Of a DNA stretch of 64,000 bases, positions 1 through 14,560 are shown in pieces (the stretch's first letter is position 1; each line of letters begins with the position of its first letter). The DNA is taken from the NCBI GenBank assembly GCA_965153455.1, contig OZ234501.1:868001-932000 (forward strand). Reading direction: 5' to 3'. A program made the translations under genes and the position numbers. The stretch comes from Sphagnum compactum. Its lineage: Eukaryota > Bryophyta > Sphagnopsida > Sphagnales. The notes below the pieces were generated by a model, which saw nothing but the letters and a program-made list of their open reading frames with translations, was not told the origin of the DNA and made no database searches.

Positions 1-3000
1 CTTGCACCAATCTTATTGCGACGTGTTTTGTTGGTTGCCACCTTGTCATAGATTTCAACCATGGTAAAAAATACATATCAAATATATTGCACCAATGGGT
101 ATAGTAAGAGTATGCTAGAAAAATTTATCCCATGTACAAAAGTTTGATTTTGATTGTACACACAAACCAATTGCCATCACCTTGCATTGATGAGAAATTA
201 TAATATGGATAATTTGAGTAATTCACATGCATAGTGAATTTTTTTTTACATACAACCAAATCCGTCTTATAATTTGTTGTTGAGATATGAACCATCATTT
301 GATTTAATGTTAGAAAGTAGATTGTAAATTGCATAAAAATCTTTCAAAATTTTGTGATTTCATAATACTTATAGGTAGATTACACATGCAAATACACACA
401 AAGGAGCCAACAATGTTACTTTACAAAAGGATTTTGAATCCTTTTTTAATTTTTTTCAAATTTTTCGTATGAAATTTTTTTTGAATGAAATCTTTTGTAA
501 CTTGTTCTTGAAAATACATATAGTTGTCCCAAAAAATCACATGTTTTTGTGTTAATAATTTTTGAATAAATATGAATTTATCAAATTGTGTAGAATTTGT
601 TAGAGTTCGTCCAAAAAAATATCATAATTTTAAATCACACCCAGATGTGTTAATTAATTTAGGTTTTTTTAATTTATTGTATTACATAACACAATTTTTT
701 TTTGTATGGCATGCACATTACACCCCATTTACATGTGGTAAAGGATGCTTGAAATTTTCAAAATTTGAAAAATATTTTGAGTTTATGAAAACCTCAAATT
801 CTATATTTTTAAATTGTGAGTGATTTTTGAATGTGGGTAATAGGTTATTACTAGATTTTTTTTTTAACCATCATAATTATTTTTTTGAAAGAGTCTTTTG
901 TTTATTCCTTTGCTAAACTAACACATTTGACATAACTATTATTCAAGTTTAAATTTGTGTTTTATTATAACCAAAACTCAATATTAACTTTAATGGAATT
1001 TGAATTTGAATTTTTCAAGAGTCAAATTAATCATTTAATGTTATTTGGAATTATTAACATAACTTTGCAAATGTCATCAAAAAAATATGTAAATAAAGTT
1101 CACAATTTTCATCACTATCTAACGTGGGTTTTGTTTCATGGATGTGTATTTGCACCCTAGAGGCTTTTTTTTGGGTGGTTTTGGGATTTATTTTGGAACT
1201 ACTAATGGGCTATTTAGGAGACTAAAAGACTTATTAGGGTAGACCATGGAACCCTATGGGATATGTACATTCACTAACATAGGGGGCTAATTGGTAGATA
1301 CCCAATGGATACCTATAGGGTTACATAGGGGGCTACTTGGGAACTACCTATGGAGTTATGTAAAGGTTACCTAGGGGATTATTTGGGATATTACCTAGGA
1401 GGTTACATAAGGGGGTGATTCAAGGATTATATATGGAATACATGGTACGATTATGAATCAATTATAGGGAGCACCTGTGTGGGCGTTATGTAATTTATTT
1501 TTAAACTATGAGTTAATTCGAAGGGTGTCTTTAGGTAGGTGCTAGTAAACCCCCTCCCCCCCATGTAAATTTGTGGTGTTTATAAATAAGTTTTATGTAA
1601 ATCCATTAGTGGCGTTTAGGTTTCCTGTAACTAAAGTAAGTTTTTATGTGTGTACATGGATTTATTTAATAGACCTTAAATATCTTCTTAAGTACTCCCT
1701 AAGTATTTCATATCCATTGTAGATCCTTACGTGTCTCCCTAAAGAGCCACTATACAAACCTTAAACCCCCCCCCCCCTCTAAACCCCCACGTGTCTTTTA
1801 ACAAAAAAAATTGTTAAACAAAAATACCTATTAAATACCCCTTAATGTGTTGTGTGATCCTTGGAGTCCCATGTAGATGTCTCATAACATAAGTAGACCC
1901 TTGTGTAAACAAGTGGGCGAAATCAAATATCACACACAAAGAGGAAACTCGAATCATCCTGGGCTAAAAAATCAATTTTGATTTTTTTTTGGTTATTTTC
2001 CTTTGGCAATGTCTTATCTTGTACTTGCATCACATCCTATCTTTCAGGAAAACCCAAGATTGTGTTTTTAGGTTTCCCTGCCTTTGTAGGTAATCTCTTA
2101 GTGGTTAAATTTGGTTCAAAAAATATCATTATAAGTAAGCCAAGATTTTTTGTCTTAAATGAAACAAGCCTCATGGTAATTAAAAATAATATAAAAGATC
2201 ACACATGGTAGTTGACACAATGAATCATTCATGCATAGGTTCTCTCGACGAGCAATTGATATATTTAGTGTCAATCAATTGATTTGTATCACATGCAATT
2301 AGTTTTATGAGAAGTAAATGTCACCATTGTAAGTTGGTTTACTAATGAAACTTGTTTGTTTATGTTGTGAAGCAAGTTGAAAGTTTGTTACATTAAGTTT
2401 TGCATTTTTCCTACTCTTTAGCAAATTGCATAGCCCTTATTCCCTACCTACATTATTGAGAAGCTTGCTTGTCAACAAAAATGAGTAATTTTTTTTTGTT
2501 ATTGCAAATCTTTTTGATGGTGGTGGGTTGATTATTGATTATTGTGGGTATTAGCACTAATCTAGTAATAGGTACCAATTTTATGTCAATTTATTTCAAA
2601 ATATTATCATTTTCACAATCTTTTTTTTGTGGATGGGAAAAATCAACATCGCAAACATGATGAACATGCCCTTACATGTTTGATCTCACATTCTTGCAAC
2701 TTTAGGTTTAGGGGAAGACAAGGCATGGGAATATAACCCCAGTGATCACATTTTTTTCGTGGACCTACACAAATTGCTCGTCCTCATTGGTTATGACGAC
2801 AAAGAGCAAATGTCAAGCATATTCGCACATATTCACCTTGGGGTGGTTGACAATGTTATCATCCATGTGTAGTCTTGCACACGAGATGGCTACAATGGAC
2901 GTTCCATGACAATATATCACCCTATAAACATAAGATGTTTTCTAGTATTTGATGATCTAGTCCATAATCCACCTCCAGAAATGCTTGTTACTTGTAGATT

Positions 3001-6000
3001 GCATGGCGATGTTCATGACAACAACAAATAAATTGGTCAAGATAATACTAACGGTTCATTTTTGCAAGTATTATAAGGAAAATACTCATAATAGTTTCAT
3101 GGTTTTTTTTTTTTATAAAGATGAAGTGCAATTATTTAGTGGAGATAGTGGATGCGAGAGTTATGAAAGGCCAAAATGCATGCCTTCTTTGTTGGAAAAA
3201 TGACATATGACATTAGACAACATTTTTTTGTTTGTTCTTAATTTTTCCTTTAATTTAAGTGAGTTCAAAGTTGACATTACCATGTAGTTCTTTTTGGGAG
3301 TTGATAAATTTGGTGGGGGTGTTACAGCGTGGTTGGTCAACAATATACATGTTGTTGTGGAAGGTCTTTGAACATGTATTTGACCTTTATTATCACTAAA
3401 ATTGTTCATTAGTTTTGTTTTTCCTTTAGAGTTGAGTTTCCCCTTTTTTATGTTGGTTGCTTGGTTGTTCTTATGTTTTTAGATTCGATATATCAATAAG
3501 TTATTATGGAGGCCATTTCTCAAGTCTATTTTGAGGTTGATTCAAATTGTCAAGTATGAATAAAAAATTCAACATTAACGAAGGTGTATCTAATGACCAT
3601 AGGTCTATATATTTTGTATCTAGTGTGTGATATTGTTCAGAGTTTGTTGTTACATTGTATTGGTCTAAGAGTGTTGAGACCCATTAAAATAAAATTGACT
3701 TTAAAATGGTGCTTAACACTAAAAAAATATGCCCCCCGCCCCCCGCCCCCCAACCCAACCTAAAAGTGTTAATTTCTTTTTATTTGTTTAAGGAGGAGGC
3801 CTTGAGTGTCTTCCAAAATACTGGTTGTTTTTGAGGCCACATTGCCCTAATCTCAAATGAGGTTTTAAGACTTGGATTGGTGGGGGTTACATGAAATAAA
3901 TGTTTTGATCACACATTTTGACTATTACTTCACCGAACATTTTTATTTTTTTTTACCCCATTGCCCATCTTTACCTATTCTTATTTCAGTAGCATTATAG
4001 GGTTTTGAATGATTTTAACACCAACAATGAACTATTGGAGATGAGACAACCCATGGTGATGTGATGCAAGGATGCAGATGATTATTTGATGCAAGGATGC
4101 ATGAAATCACTGAGGTGGGAGTTAAAACAAAAGGTGGATGTGGTTATAACCTTAGAAGTTGACATGAATGTCCTCCAGGGAATGTTGATCGAAGACTTGC
4201 AAACGAAGCAAGAGTTCAAATTGACCAAAGCTCCACCACGAGGTCTCCAAGAAGAGCTTTTACATTCGAATGAATGAACTACTCATGTTGAGGAAGTAGT
4301 TGGATGAGGTTACAGCTAAAGCTGATTAGGTAATCCACCCTTCCCCACATGTTGTAGTTATCAGGTTCCTATTATGTTTACTTGGATTTCTCCTTTTCAA
4401 TTTTTTATCTTATATTTTGGTATGATTTGTGTTTGAGATTGGGGTCAACAAAAGCATTGGCATTATTGCCATGACCAAAAGCTGAAGTTCACAAGAGCAT
4501 GTTGTGGCAGTAGGAAAATATGTTAAGTTTTCCTTGAATTAGACAAGAATGCAGTGTGTTCACATGACCCCTTGCTGAATCTATTTTTGAAATATCGTAA
4601 GACATCACATGTATCCATTAAATTACAACACAAAGCTCCTGAACATTTGTTATCACTCATGGATGGAGTTCGTAATCATCCACATCTTACATATGTGAAT
4701 TTTCTAACCTTGATGGTTGGATTTTCTCAGGTGTTTCCAATGAGTGTGAAGGCAAGTGGTGTAGCATTGAACCTAACAATTGCATGACATGTGTTCCTGA
4801 TGGACACATGGTGGAACCCAGTAGTGGAATAACAGGAACAAGACCACATTCATTGTCTTGGGCAATACAAGCCTATGAAGTAAGTACACAAAGGCAAAGC
4901 TACAATGAAGTTGTTGGTTGTGTGATGCTGCTTTGTAAGTTAGCATTTTTTTTTTATCCGCATTCTCGATGTGGTGAAAAATGTTGATGTATAACAAAAC
5001 TCTGATTGGAACAATGATTCCATGTCAAACCATGTATTCTCTTGGTCACATCAACAAATTTTGAACACATAGCTGTGATTGAAACAATGATTTTGTTTTC
5101 AAGCTTTTGTGATGTGAACATGAGAGAACTTTGGTCAGGAAATGGTCTAATGTTGGAGTTGGAGCTATGCAATTGCAAAGCAGAAAGGATCACTTTGTTT
5201 TCGGGCAAAGGCAACCAATAGTGTGGAGGATGATCTGTAAGACAAGCTTAGTTGGAAAATAGGTTGAAGGATGTTGCAATGCATTAGATGTTATGGGGAT
5301 GGAAGGCAAAGTTACAAGCTATCCCTGATTCTTCATTGCTGGTAAGTCCTTTGACATTATCTTCTCTTGTTCTTCACACCTCTGAAATTGTCCGTGCAAG
5401 GTCGGACTGAAATTGAATTTTTCATGTTGTTGCAAGCAGAAACTAGCTCCTTAGAGTCCATAGACACATGGAGTGGTGTTGTAGTTAAAATGATGAGGAT
5501 GATGATGTTATAGTAGCATAGCTTGACATCGTTCCCTTTGGAGGTTGTAGGCATATCCACCTCACTGAAGGTATTTTTGCAAGGCTTCATTTGCAAACTC
5601 ACATATGCAGTTCAACACAATCCTTTTAAGACACATGTGACTAGCTTTTATTCTAGTTATTATCCTTACAAAGCCTACTCAATGAGATAACGATGGTCTA
5701 GTTTACTGATTCAATTTCCACAAAGAAATGGCTCTAAGTGAAATAGTTCCATGCATGTGCTCAGTGCTCACACTGGGTGGGATTGATCGAAAGCTGACCT
5801 TCTATTTGTAGCATTAACAGTTTAGTTCAATGGAAAGTGGTTAGTATTCCAGAATTGCACAGGGTTGCCAACTCCAAGACAACTTGGAATGTTATTCTCT
5901 TCTCCTTCTTGTAAATCCTTGTTTCTAGTTCCTTAATTTGGTTACAGTCATGCCATAAGGTTGGCCTCCTTTAGCTTACAATCAGGGATTCTTCCACACA

Positions 6001-8400
6001 CCCATTGACTTGAATCCATTTTCTCATAAATGAACCATGTGCACAATTTTGTTTTGAACATGATAATTGGATTTCTTATGCATGGTTGCAACAAAGGTTG
6101 ACACAATGCTTTCCTATTCCAGCACATCAATAGAAACAAACTTGGTCCACAATATGCAATGACACTTGTGACCATGTCTAAAGTACACAATGAAGCATGG
6201 GATGGGGTTATAAAAGTGCATAATCATATGATGTCATTGCTGCATGGGGAATTGCTATGTGAGTGGCTATCTTTTGACAAACCACAACATGCATTTGAAA
6301 GTGTAGATAGAAGCGGCATTCATTATCTGATTATGGGAAAGAGGTTGAAGGACTGAAATGCTCCCACTAAACAAAACTAGCTTGAGGATTACTTTTAAGT
6401 GGTACCTATTTAAATATGAACCTTGTTGTTGGACTAATTGCATCCTTTATTGAGTGGATCTCAAGAAGGTAGATGCTTCCAAGAATAATGGGAACCTCAA
6501 GGTATAGGCAGACACATGTTTTTTTTTTTCGAAAGATGAAATATTTCTTCTTGGATTTTCCTTTCCATTTGCATCATTTGGGGTTACCATTGTAATTTCA
6601 TCCCAAGTCTAACAAACCTTACCCAATAATTTGGCTACATGGTTTTTTGGGTTCAGTTTGATGACCAGTTTATGGTTTGGTTGATGCCATTAAACTCCCT
6701 TGGTATTGTCATTCATCTCAAAAATTGTGATCTTTCTTTTTCTATCAGATTCATGATCCTCACACTTCACATAAAACTCAAATGAATTAATATTTGTTCT
6801 AGCAATTTCCCTTGTGCATTGGTGTCTAATTTAGTACATGTATTTAACCTTCCCTTGTCAATCAACTTAGCAATAAGGCTTTGAAACAATGCAAGGGTAC
6901 TTTTTCATAAAGTGGATGAACTTGTTCTACCCCATGCCTTTGAAAAACAAATTATTTTTTTTGTCAAAGTCAATTTATGTAGGGTGCGGCCAATTATTGT
7001 GGCAACATTTGCAAGAGCAAAGCTTGGCCAAATGTGGAAGTTTTGTTTGAAATAACAAGTCGGACTCCCAAACAAAACCTTCCTTGCACTAGGAGACCTA
7101 AAACAAAAGGTGAGTAACGTGGATCATTGACGAGGACTAATGGTATCTTGCCATCAATCAGTTGGGAATTAAACTTGAATTTATGGGTAGATTATGGGTT
7201 GCTAAGGCAAAGATCCTAGACCGTGTGTATTGATAAGCCATTACACACATCTAACATGGAACTTACACAAAAATGGACCATATGTATTGACAAGCCATTT
7301 GACACTTTTGACACATAACTGAAACACATATGAATAACTTCTAGTCAAACACAAATATTGCAAAATACAACAAGAAACATGCAAGTACACATGTTTTATG
7401 GTTCTAAACTTGCAAAGATCAAGGGTGGCAAAACCTTTAGCATTCCCTCAAATATAAGAAAATTTGGAGGCTTAGAAAGACCATTGCATCCTAACAACCT
7501 AAATATATAATTTGGTAATCATAAATAAAAACCTTTTGAATTTTACTTATTTATCTTGCAAAATTTTTTTAAAAAAGAAATGAGGTAGTTGAAACCATTA
7601 ATCATCTGATTAATTTGATAATATGTCTTTTGCTTTTGTAATGTGGGAAACATTTTTTTTCTATTGTATGCAAAGGAGACACCTATTTTCAAGACAACAA
7701 TTACAAGACGATTGCAAAATTCAAGTGGGTCAAAAGGCTTAGTCGTCAATTGGGCTTTCTCTTTGCATCATTGCTTCAAATCACATTAATGGAAATGTGA
7801 AATGAAACCCTTGAAAAGTTCTAATTGGGACTTTGGCAACAGGTCAAAAAAGGGAATTTCTAATAACCTCTACCAAAGATGTCTAATGCACTATATACAA
7901 TTTAACATATTATAGCCATTGTTGGCAATGGCCACTTGTTTAACACAATGGGAGTAGACTTTGGTGACCATCATTGTGCAAAAAAATATATGTGCCACAT
8001 GGTTGAGAGAAGTCCACATAGAGGTGTTATGGAGAAATCAATCAATCACCAATGGAAGCTGAATGGTATAGTCAAAGATGCACACCCAAAAAAAAAATGA
8101 CATTATGATTTGTGTGGTTATTTTCTGGAGAAGGCAACATGAAGATCAGTAAGGTGTTCATTCCACATGGCACCTTAACTCACCCCTTGCCATGTGGAAA
8201 TGTTATGTTGAAGATGGGAGTGGAATTAGAATGTTTTGAAAGAAGGTTAGATAGCTTTAGGATTTAGGTTCATCATAGATACATGAACAACACTATGGAT
8301 TTGAGTGCATACTATTGTTGTAGAATCCATATGGATGCGTTCGTCCATTGGAGAATGTAGTCATTAGTTCATGTTTGGTTACAATGAACCTTATCCTCAT
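1..8400. other. AT-rich spacer without recognisable genes
   Basis: Only short ORFs (under about 90 codons) occur, with no domain I recognise on either strand. There are many A/T runs, a C homopolymer near 1,765, a G-quadruplex-type motif at 3,732-3,756 and, at 1,190-1,440, a degenerate stretch repeating phrases such as ggttacctagggg. A cysteine-containing stretch near 4,730-4,830 is short and matches no family known to me. Old, unrecognisable transposon remains are the likeliest content. Confidence 0.6.
3732..3756 (-). other. G-quadruplex-type motif
   Basis: The plus strand carries three runs of six C separated by single G, then aaccc. The minus strand therefore has four G-runs with loops of one to two bases, the classic pattern for a stable intramolecular quadruplex. 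No gene or promoter nearby gives it a role; folding is inferred from the pattern only. Confidence 0.6.
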
Positions 8401-8425
8401 TCCTTCACCCACATATTTTCTTCAA

Positions 8426-10015
8426 TTAAAGGTGGACACCTTATGAATGTCAATTGACTCGTACAAACCATCACTAAGATCAATCAAAAGGCGTGTAAGG
8501 CCATACAACTCATTGAGAGGTGTCAACCCACAATTTTTTTAAACCATTAAAATATTATTGCAAAAGGAAAATCACTATGGAACTCTCCTTTCTTTTTAAT
8601 AAGCAATAATGTTAGTTGTGAAAAAACGAATAAGGTTGTATGGCAATGTATTTATATACATTGAGGGTGGACACCTCTTGAAGGTTAATTGACTTGCACA
8701 CACTTTTATCAAGATTAATCAAAAGGTTCGCAAGGCCATACAACTCCTCAAGAGTTGTTGACCCACAATTTTAAAAACCCATTAAAAGATTACCCTAAAC
8801 CTTAAATCGCTATGGAACTATACTTCTTTTTATAAACAAGAATGTTAGTTGTGAAAAAACCAAGAAGGCTATGCAACAATGTATTTTTATACATTGAGGG
8901 TGGACACCTTTTGAATGTCAATTGATTCGTACATACCTTGAGCAAGATTGATCAAAAGGTCAATAAGGCCATACATCTCCTCAAGATGTGTCAATCCACA
9001 ATTTTGAAAAACATCAAAAGATTACTCCAAAAGGAAAATTGTTATGAAACTCTCCTTTATTTTATAAACAAGAATGCTAGTTTTCAAAAAACCAATATGG
9101 TTGCATGACAATGTGTTCTTTTACATTGAGGGTGGACACCTTTTGAAGGTGAATGGATTCACACATACCTTGATCAAGATTGATCAGAAGGTCAGTAAGG
9201 CCATACAACTCCTCAATAGATGTTAATCCAAAGTTTTAAAAAACATCAAAAGATTACTCCAGAAGGAAAATTGATATGAAACTTTTTTTTTTATAAACAA
9301 GAATGCTAGTTCTGAAGAAACCAAGAAGGTTATAGGGCAATGTATTTTTTTACATTGAGGGTGGACACCTCTTGAAGGTCAATTAACTCACACATACCTT
9401 GATTAGGATTGATCAAAAGGTCAGGAAGGCCATATAGCTCCTCAAAAGGTGTCAATCCATAGTTTTGAAAAACATCAAAAGATTACTTGAGAAGGAAAAT
9501 CGTTATGAAACTCTCCTTTGTTTTGTAAACAATAATGTTAGTTGTGAAAAACCAAGAAGGTTGTACAGGATGTATTTTTTTACATTAAGGGTGGATACCT
9601 CTTGAAAGACAATTGATTCGTACATACCTTGATTAGGATTGATCAAAAGGTCAATAAGGCCATACAACTCTTCAAGAGGTGTTAATCCACAATTTTTAAA
9701 AACATCAAAAGATTACTTTAGAAGGAAAATCGTTATGAAACTCTCCTTTGTTTTATAAACAAGAATGTTAGTTGTGAAAAAACCAAAAAGGCTGCATGGT
9801 GATGTGTTTTTTTACATTGAGGGTGGACACCTCTTGAAGGTCAATTGACTCACACAAACCTTGATTAGGATTGATCCAAAGGTTAGTCAAGCCATATAAC
9901 TTTTCAAGAGGTGTCAATCGAAAGCTTTCAAAAACATCAAAAGATTACTCCAAAAGGAAAATCATTATGAAACTCTCCTTTGTTTTATAAACAATAATGT
10001 TAGTTCTAAACAAGA
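8426..10015. repeat. Tandem satellite array, about 232-bp monomer, seven units
   Basis: The phrase gggtggacacc recurs at seven places. The start of each unit falls at about 8,426, 8,661, 8,894, 9,126, 9,355, 9,585 and 9,817, a spacing of 229-235 bp. Each unit also carries the phrases ggccata and aaaagattac and a conserved actctccttt block in the same order. Units differ by substitutions and small indels, so the array is not freshly amplified. The last unit breaks off near 10,015. No long ORF runs through it. Whether it is local or part of a genome-wide satellite cannot be seen here. Confidence 0.9.
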
Positions 10016-13000
10016 TAAGTTTTCTAGCCCTAGATAACAAATCTCTTTTTTTTATCACAAAAAAAAAACGATGGGTTGAAATGGGTAAAAGAAATTGAAG
10101 TTAACCAAATCAAGCAAGAGGAGGAGGATTCATGGATGGTTGGGAAATAAAAGGGATAGACCTCGTCGACTATGGGTTAACCAACACAAACAAGAACTCC
10201 AAATGCAAGTCTACATTGAACATTAGTAACCTCTAAAAAGTGGCATCACTACCACAACCCAATGAGTATAACATGCTAATAACAAGGGAATATCTCTAAG
10301 GGGTTAAAAAAGAATCGCATTTTCATGACTTTTAAGGGAAGTGTCTAGCCCTCAACACAAACTTCAATTGTATTCCCATTGGAGGTTGTGAATATGTCAC
10401 TAAGTCTTGTGCCCCCACCACTTATCATGTTATGTGAAGTTGCAACAATGAAATTGACCTGTCACAACAACTCCCATTAGATATGTAATCACATGCAATT
10501 TGGATACAATCAAAAGAAATTGATAAAATGGGAAGATTTGAGGCTGATGTGTAACACCTGACCATGAATCCATATTTACATGCATGGCCAAGATTTCGTC
10601 TATTGGCATTCCTGTGAACTAGAAATGCAAGACACCATTTCTTTCGCATGATCCATCTATAACAAGATCAACATCCTTGCAGGTCAAAACATAAATGTGA
10701 TGGGCAATCATTGTGTTGCTTATAAGGGGCAATCACTTGTAGCTCTTGAAGAACCACCCCCCGTTTCTTTCCTATAGGTGGAAGTGAAACAATGTACCCT
10801 GAAGATTGTCCACAAAATATCCTACTTTATTCTATAGTTACATAGAGAAAAAAGCTTTGGTCAATCTAGTTGTGCACTCTTGAAGGAAGACAATACTTGC
10901 CATCACTTTAAATTAGAACCTTAAGCAATGGTAAGCTTGATTACAAGAGAAGTGACAAGCAATCAATGATGGGGTAAATCCTTGTTTTCCTCAAAAAATC
11001 CAAAAGATTAACTACATCACAAAATTTGAAAGACACTAACATGAGTTTACATGAGCATTCATTATACCATTTGAATGTGATTTCTTACAAGAAGAGGATC
11101 AAATGACAATGCCTCTAAATCATATGTACTAAGACAACTTGCTTCATTGAAACTAAACCAAAGTGGCACCTAGATGTAGGGGAAGACGATCAGCTTGTGT
11201 TCAACTTTTCTTTTTCATATCAAACGTGAGGAGTTCCAGTATCTGGTGTGAGAAGCAATGCCAGAGTCCAAAAACTAGAGCTCTAAGAAACATACATGAA
11301 GGAATCAACCAGGAACAAGATTGAACTTCTATCAAAGTGAATACCCTAAATTTTAGATTTGGGCAAAAACCATGGGAAAGTATAAATTGCTTTCATAGTT
11401 AACAAAGATCTGTGGAAAGATACCTGGTTAGTAGCAACAAGAGGTTGGAGTATAAGTAGTGCCGATTTATGTTCATGTCTTGCCAAAACCACCATTGGAC
11501 CTCATATAGACATCACAAATGTTTGTAAGAAAGGACACAAAAGTTACAAACCCCACCAATTCTAGAAAAAGTTAACCAAGAAACAAATCAAGCTCCCATT
11601 TTGCTACATAGACTTACCTGCTTACCTGCTCAATAGAAGAAGTCTCTCACCCTTTCGACTGCTTGCCACATGACATTGTATAAATTTGTCCAAACACCAT
11701 TTTCACCACATTGACCTCAATGTTGATCATTTGCTCCAAACTTGAACTCCAAGGGATAACATCATAATAGAACCGTAAACAACAACAAGCTTGATTACAA
11801 GAGGAGTTGTATAATCAAAACAACTACTGAGTGCCAATTTTGAAAGTTGAAACATCGTGTACGGTTGCCAAAAGCAAACACAATGAAGGTCCACATGATC
11901 AAGTCTTATAGTTGTTATAGAGGGAAGTTTCATGGCTATAAAACATGGGCAACAACTTACTTGCTTGTAAGTAAATTGACTAATTACAAATCAGAGAGTG
12001 CAACACCATATGTGCACCAGTAGTTGACATTTACATGGCACATAAAGTTTTGATTTTTGGTCAGAATGCAAGATTATGCAAGGGGTATTAAGAGAGAGGC
12101 ACCCATATTGGGTGTAAGAACATTGGCAAGTGAACTCACAAGCTATCTCGCAAAAATGACACCTACACATTGTTGAACTATATGCCAAAGCTGGGCTTGA
12201 ATATCGATGCCTCCACCAAGACCTTAGAGCTCAATTTTTTCAAATTTGATTTGTCTTGTGTGACCTTCTCTCCCAAAGAACCCTAATGCAACATGATGAC
12301 GATTAGGAAAACATATGCACAAAAGGAGATGTTTATAACATCTTAATCCTTAACTCTCAAGAAAACGAATTTGTGGGACTACTCGCCCGACTGAACCTTT
12401 TACAAAACCCTTGGCACCACAACACTGAATGCACAATTCATCGAACCTTAACTCGCACCTTGTTTTCTCGAGTTTAATAACCAACCAAACTCATAGCTAC
12501 CCATCATCCATGTGATCCATGCATTGACCTCCATGGTCATACATACCACTTTAGCAACGAGCACCACCACTCCTGTTCATCCTTCCAAAGACCATTCATC
12601 CAATTTGCCCAATTTTGGATCATGCACCGACAAGAAAGATCATATTTCCAAAGGCTATTCATCCACTCCCAGATTGAACCAACTTTTAGCAACATCCATC
12701 CATACATCCATCCATGGTAAGAGAGGTTGAATATCTAATCCCATCCATGACGAGAACCCCATGTTGGAAAGAACTTTAGAGTTATGGAAGCACTTTAATA
12801 TTTAAATTATTTTACACAAAAATCAATTGAAGCTTCACCTTGGAAATGTGAGAAAGAGGTTTAAAAAGTTTTTTCATTCAAAATTTTCTTTGCATCGAGA
12901 TGGCATCTGTACCTCATCCACCACCAAGTGGGGGTAAGATAGTTCATTGTACTTTTCAATAGTCAATTTATAATTTTATTAAATTTTATAATGCATACTG

Positions 13001-13730
13001 ATATATAAAAATCCTTATTAATTAGACAAATAGAATCAAACATGAATTTTGCTACCTATTTAAGGGAAAAGGGACTTGGCAAAATGATCTTGTTGTAATG
13101 GTTCCACAAAACGTTTTCCTTCACTAGCAAAGTACAAATTTGCATTATTTGAAGATTAAAATTATTTCAAGGTTTATATAATCATATAAATTTGATAAAC
13201 ATTTACAAATTCAAGAAAAGATAACATTATTTCCTCAAGAACAAGACTTGTTTTAATATGATGAATTTTGGTGCAATTAAAAACAAGGATACAAATGTAA
13301 TGATGGAAATTTCAAATGATATTTTTAAAAATTTAAATAAGGATATATTGTGTTCAATATAAATTTTAGATATTATATATATTGAAAAACATTTAATGTG
13401 AATTTTTTATTCTACATGATTTATATTTTACATTGATAGCAATGATTTTTAAAAATATATATAACATCATTGGTTAGCATCCGAAGAAGGGTTTAACAAT
13501 AAGTGGCAACAAGATAGGAAGCGCATTGTAATATTTTATAAACTCCCTTTTATTTTTAAACCTCCAAGAGGAGATTGTCTAAATCAAGCAAACCCGATCA
13601 TCTAAAACTGAACGGTGTGGGTCACAAAAGCATGAACCATATTCAACATCTTTACCAACATAACATAGTACCTCATCATGTTCAATGGTAATTAACATGG
13701 TGGCTTGATGTGAGTGTGGAGGGTAAAAAT
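10016..13730. other. Spacer without recognisable genes
   Basis: Only short ORFs (at most about 75 codons) and no motif I recognise. Base composition is a little less AT-rich around 11-12.7 kb than elsewhere. No LTR ends, tRNA-like structures or clear tandem repeats seen. Confidence 0.5.
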
Positions 13731-13734
13731 CATG

Positions 13735-14560
13735 TGAAAACAAAGAAACAAGAAAAGAATAGGCAAAAATAGAAAATATGGCAAGGAAAAAAAAACATCG
13801 AGTAAAAAAAAGAAAAAAATGGAAAAAAAATTAAAAAGAAGAAGGAAAAAAAAAGATGATTAGGGAAAAAGAGAGGAGGTTAGAAATAAGAAAAGGAAAG
13901 AAAATAATTAAACAAAAAAAATGAAGAGAAATGAAATAAAAACCAAGAAACAAATTCTTAAAAAAAGAAGGAAAGCCAAAAAGACAAACAAGAAAAAAGG
14001 AAAGATCCAAAGTGGGGTAGCCTATGATCCTGTGACCACCAAAAAAAACACCCTCCTTTGGAAGATTTTCAAAACAAAACAAAACATATTTGCAAGTTAG
14101 AAATACCCCCTTAAGGAAAAAGGGGGAAAAAAAATCACTAACCCTTCACAATCTATGAGAAAAAATACTATTTCAACACCTCCACCTTTATGAATTGTGA
14201 CCAAAAATGAACCAACAAGTATTTATGTTAAAATAGTTGTGAGAGAATGCATGGGAAAGGAAAAAACAAAGGTCAAATGTGTTCATAAAATGTCTAAAAA
14301 ATAAAACAAACTAAGGATCAAGAAAAAAATGATTACACAATTTTAAAAAATCAAAATCAAAATAGATAGTTAAACATGAAATTATGGGCATGGTGAAAAA
14401 AAAAACAAAGAAAAAAACTAAAAAAAGAAGGAAAAACAAGAAAGGAGAGAGAATGAAAAAGAAAGTTATGAGGTGAAAAAATGGAACAAACCAAGGGGAA
14501 TGGGCTATACATTACATCTTCAATAAGTTGTGAAAGAAAAGGGAAAGAAAACTAAGGTGA
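13735..14560 (+). repeat. Polypurine, A-rich low-complexity tract
   Basis: About 800 bp in which the plus strand is dominated by A with interspersed G (runs such as aaaaaaaaagatg, gaaggaaaaa). It is interrupted by short mixed stretches near 14,000-14,250. The strand asymmetry is strong. The open frame on the minus strand at 13,831-14,082 is a by-product: it is almost all Phe, Leu, Ile and Ser. Confidence 0.7.

Noticed and set aside
4554-4997. Short ORFs with several Cys (NECEGKWC-like reading) as a secreted peptide gene
   Set aside because: The Cys-rich reading needs a frame that starts upstream without ATG or signal peptide, and opposite-strand ORFs of equal length overlap it. No support.
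8426-10015. CRISPR-like array
   Set aside because: Monomers are contiguous 232-bp units without unique spacers, in a plant nuclear context.
13831-14082. 83-codon Phe/Leu-rich ORF as a membrane protein
   Set aside because: It is the complement of an A/G low-complexity tract, so the composition is an artefact.
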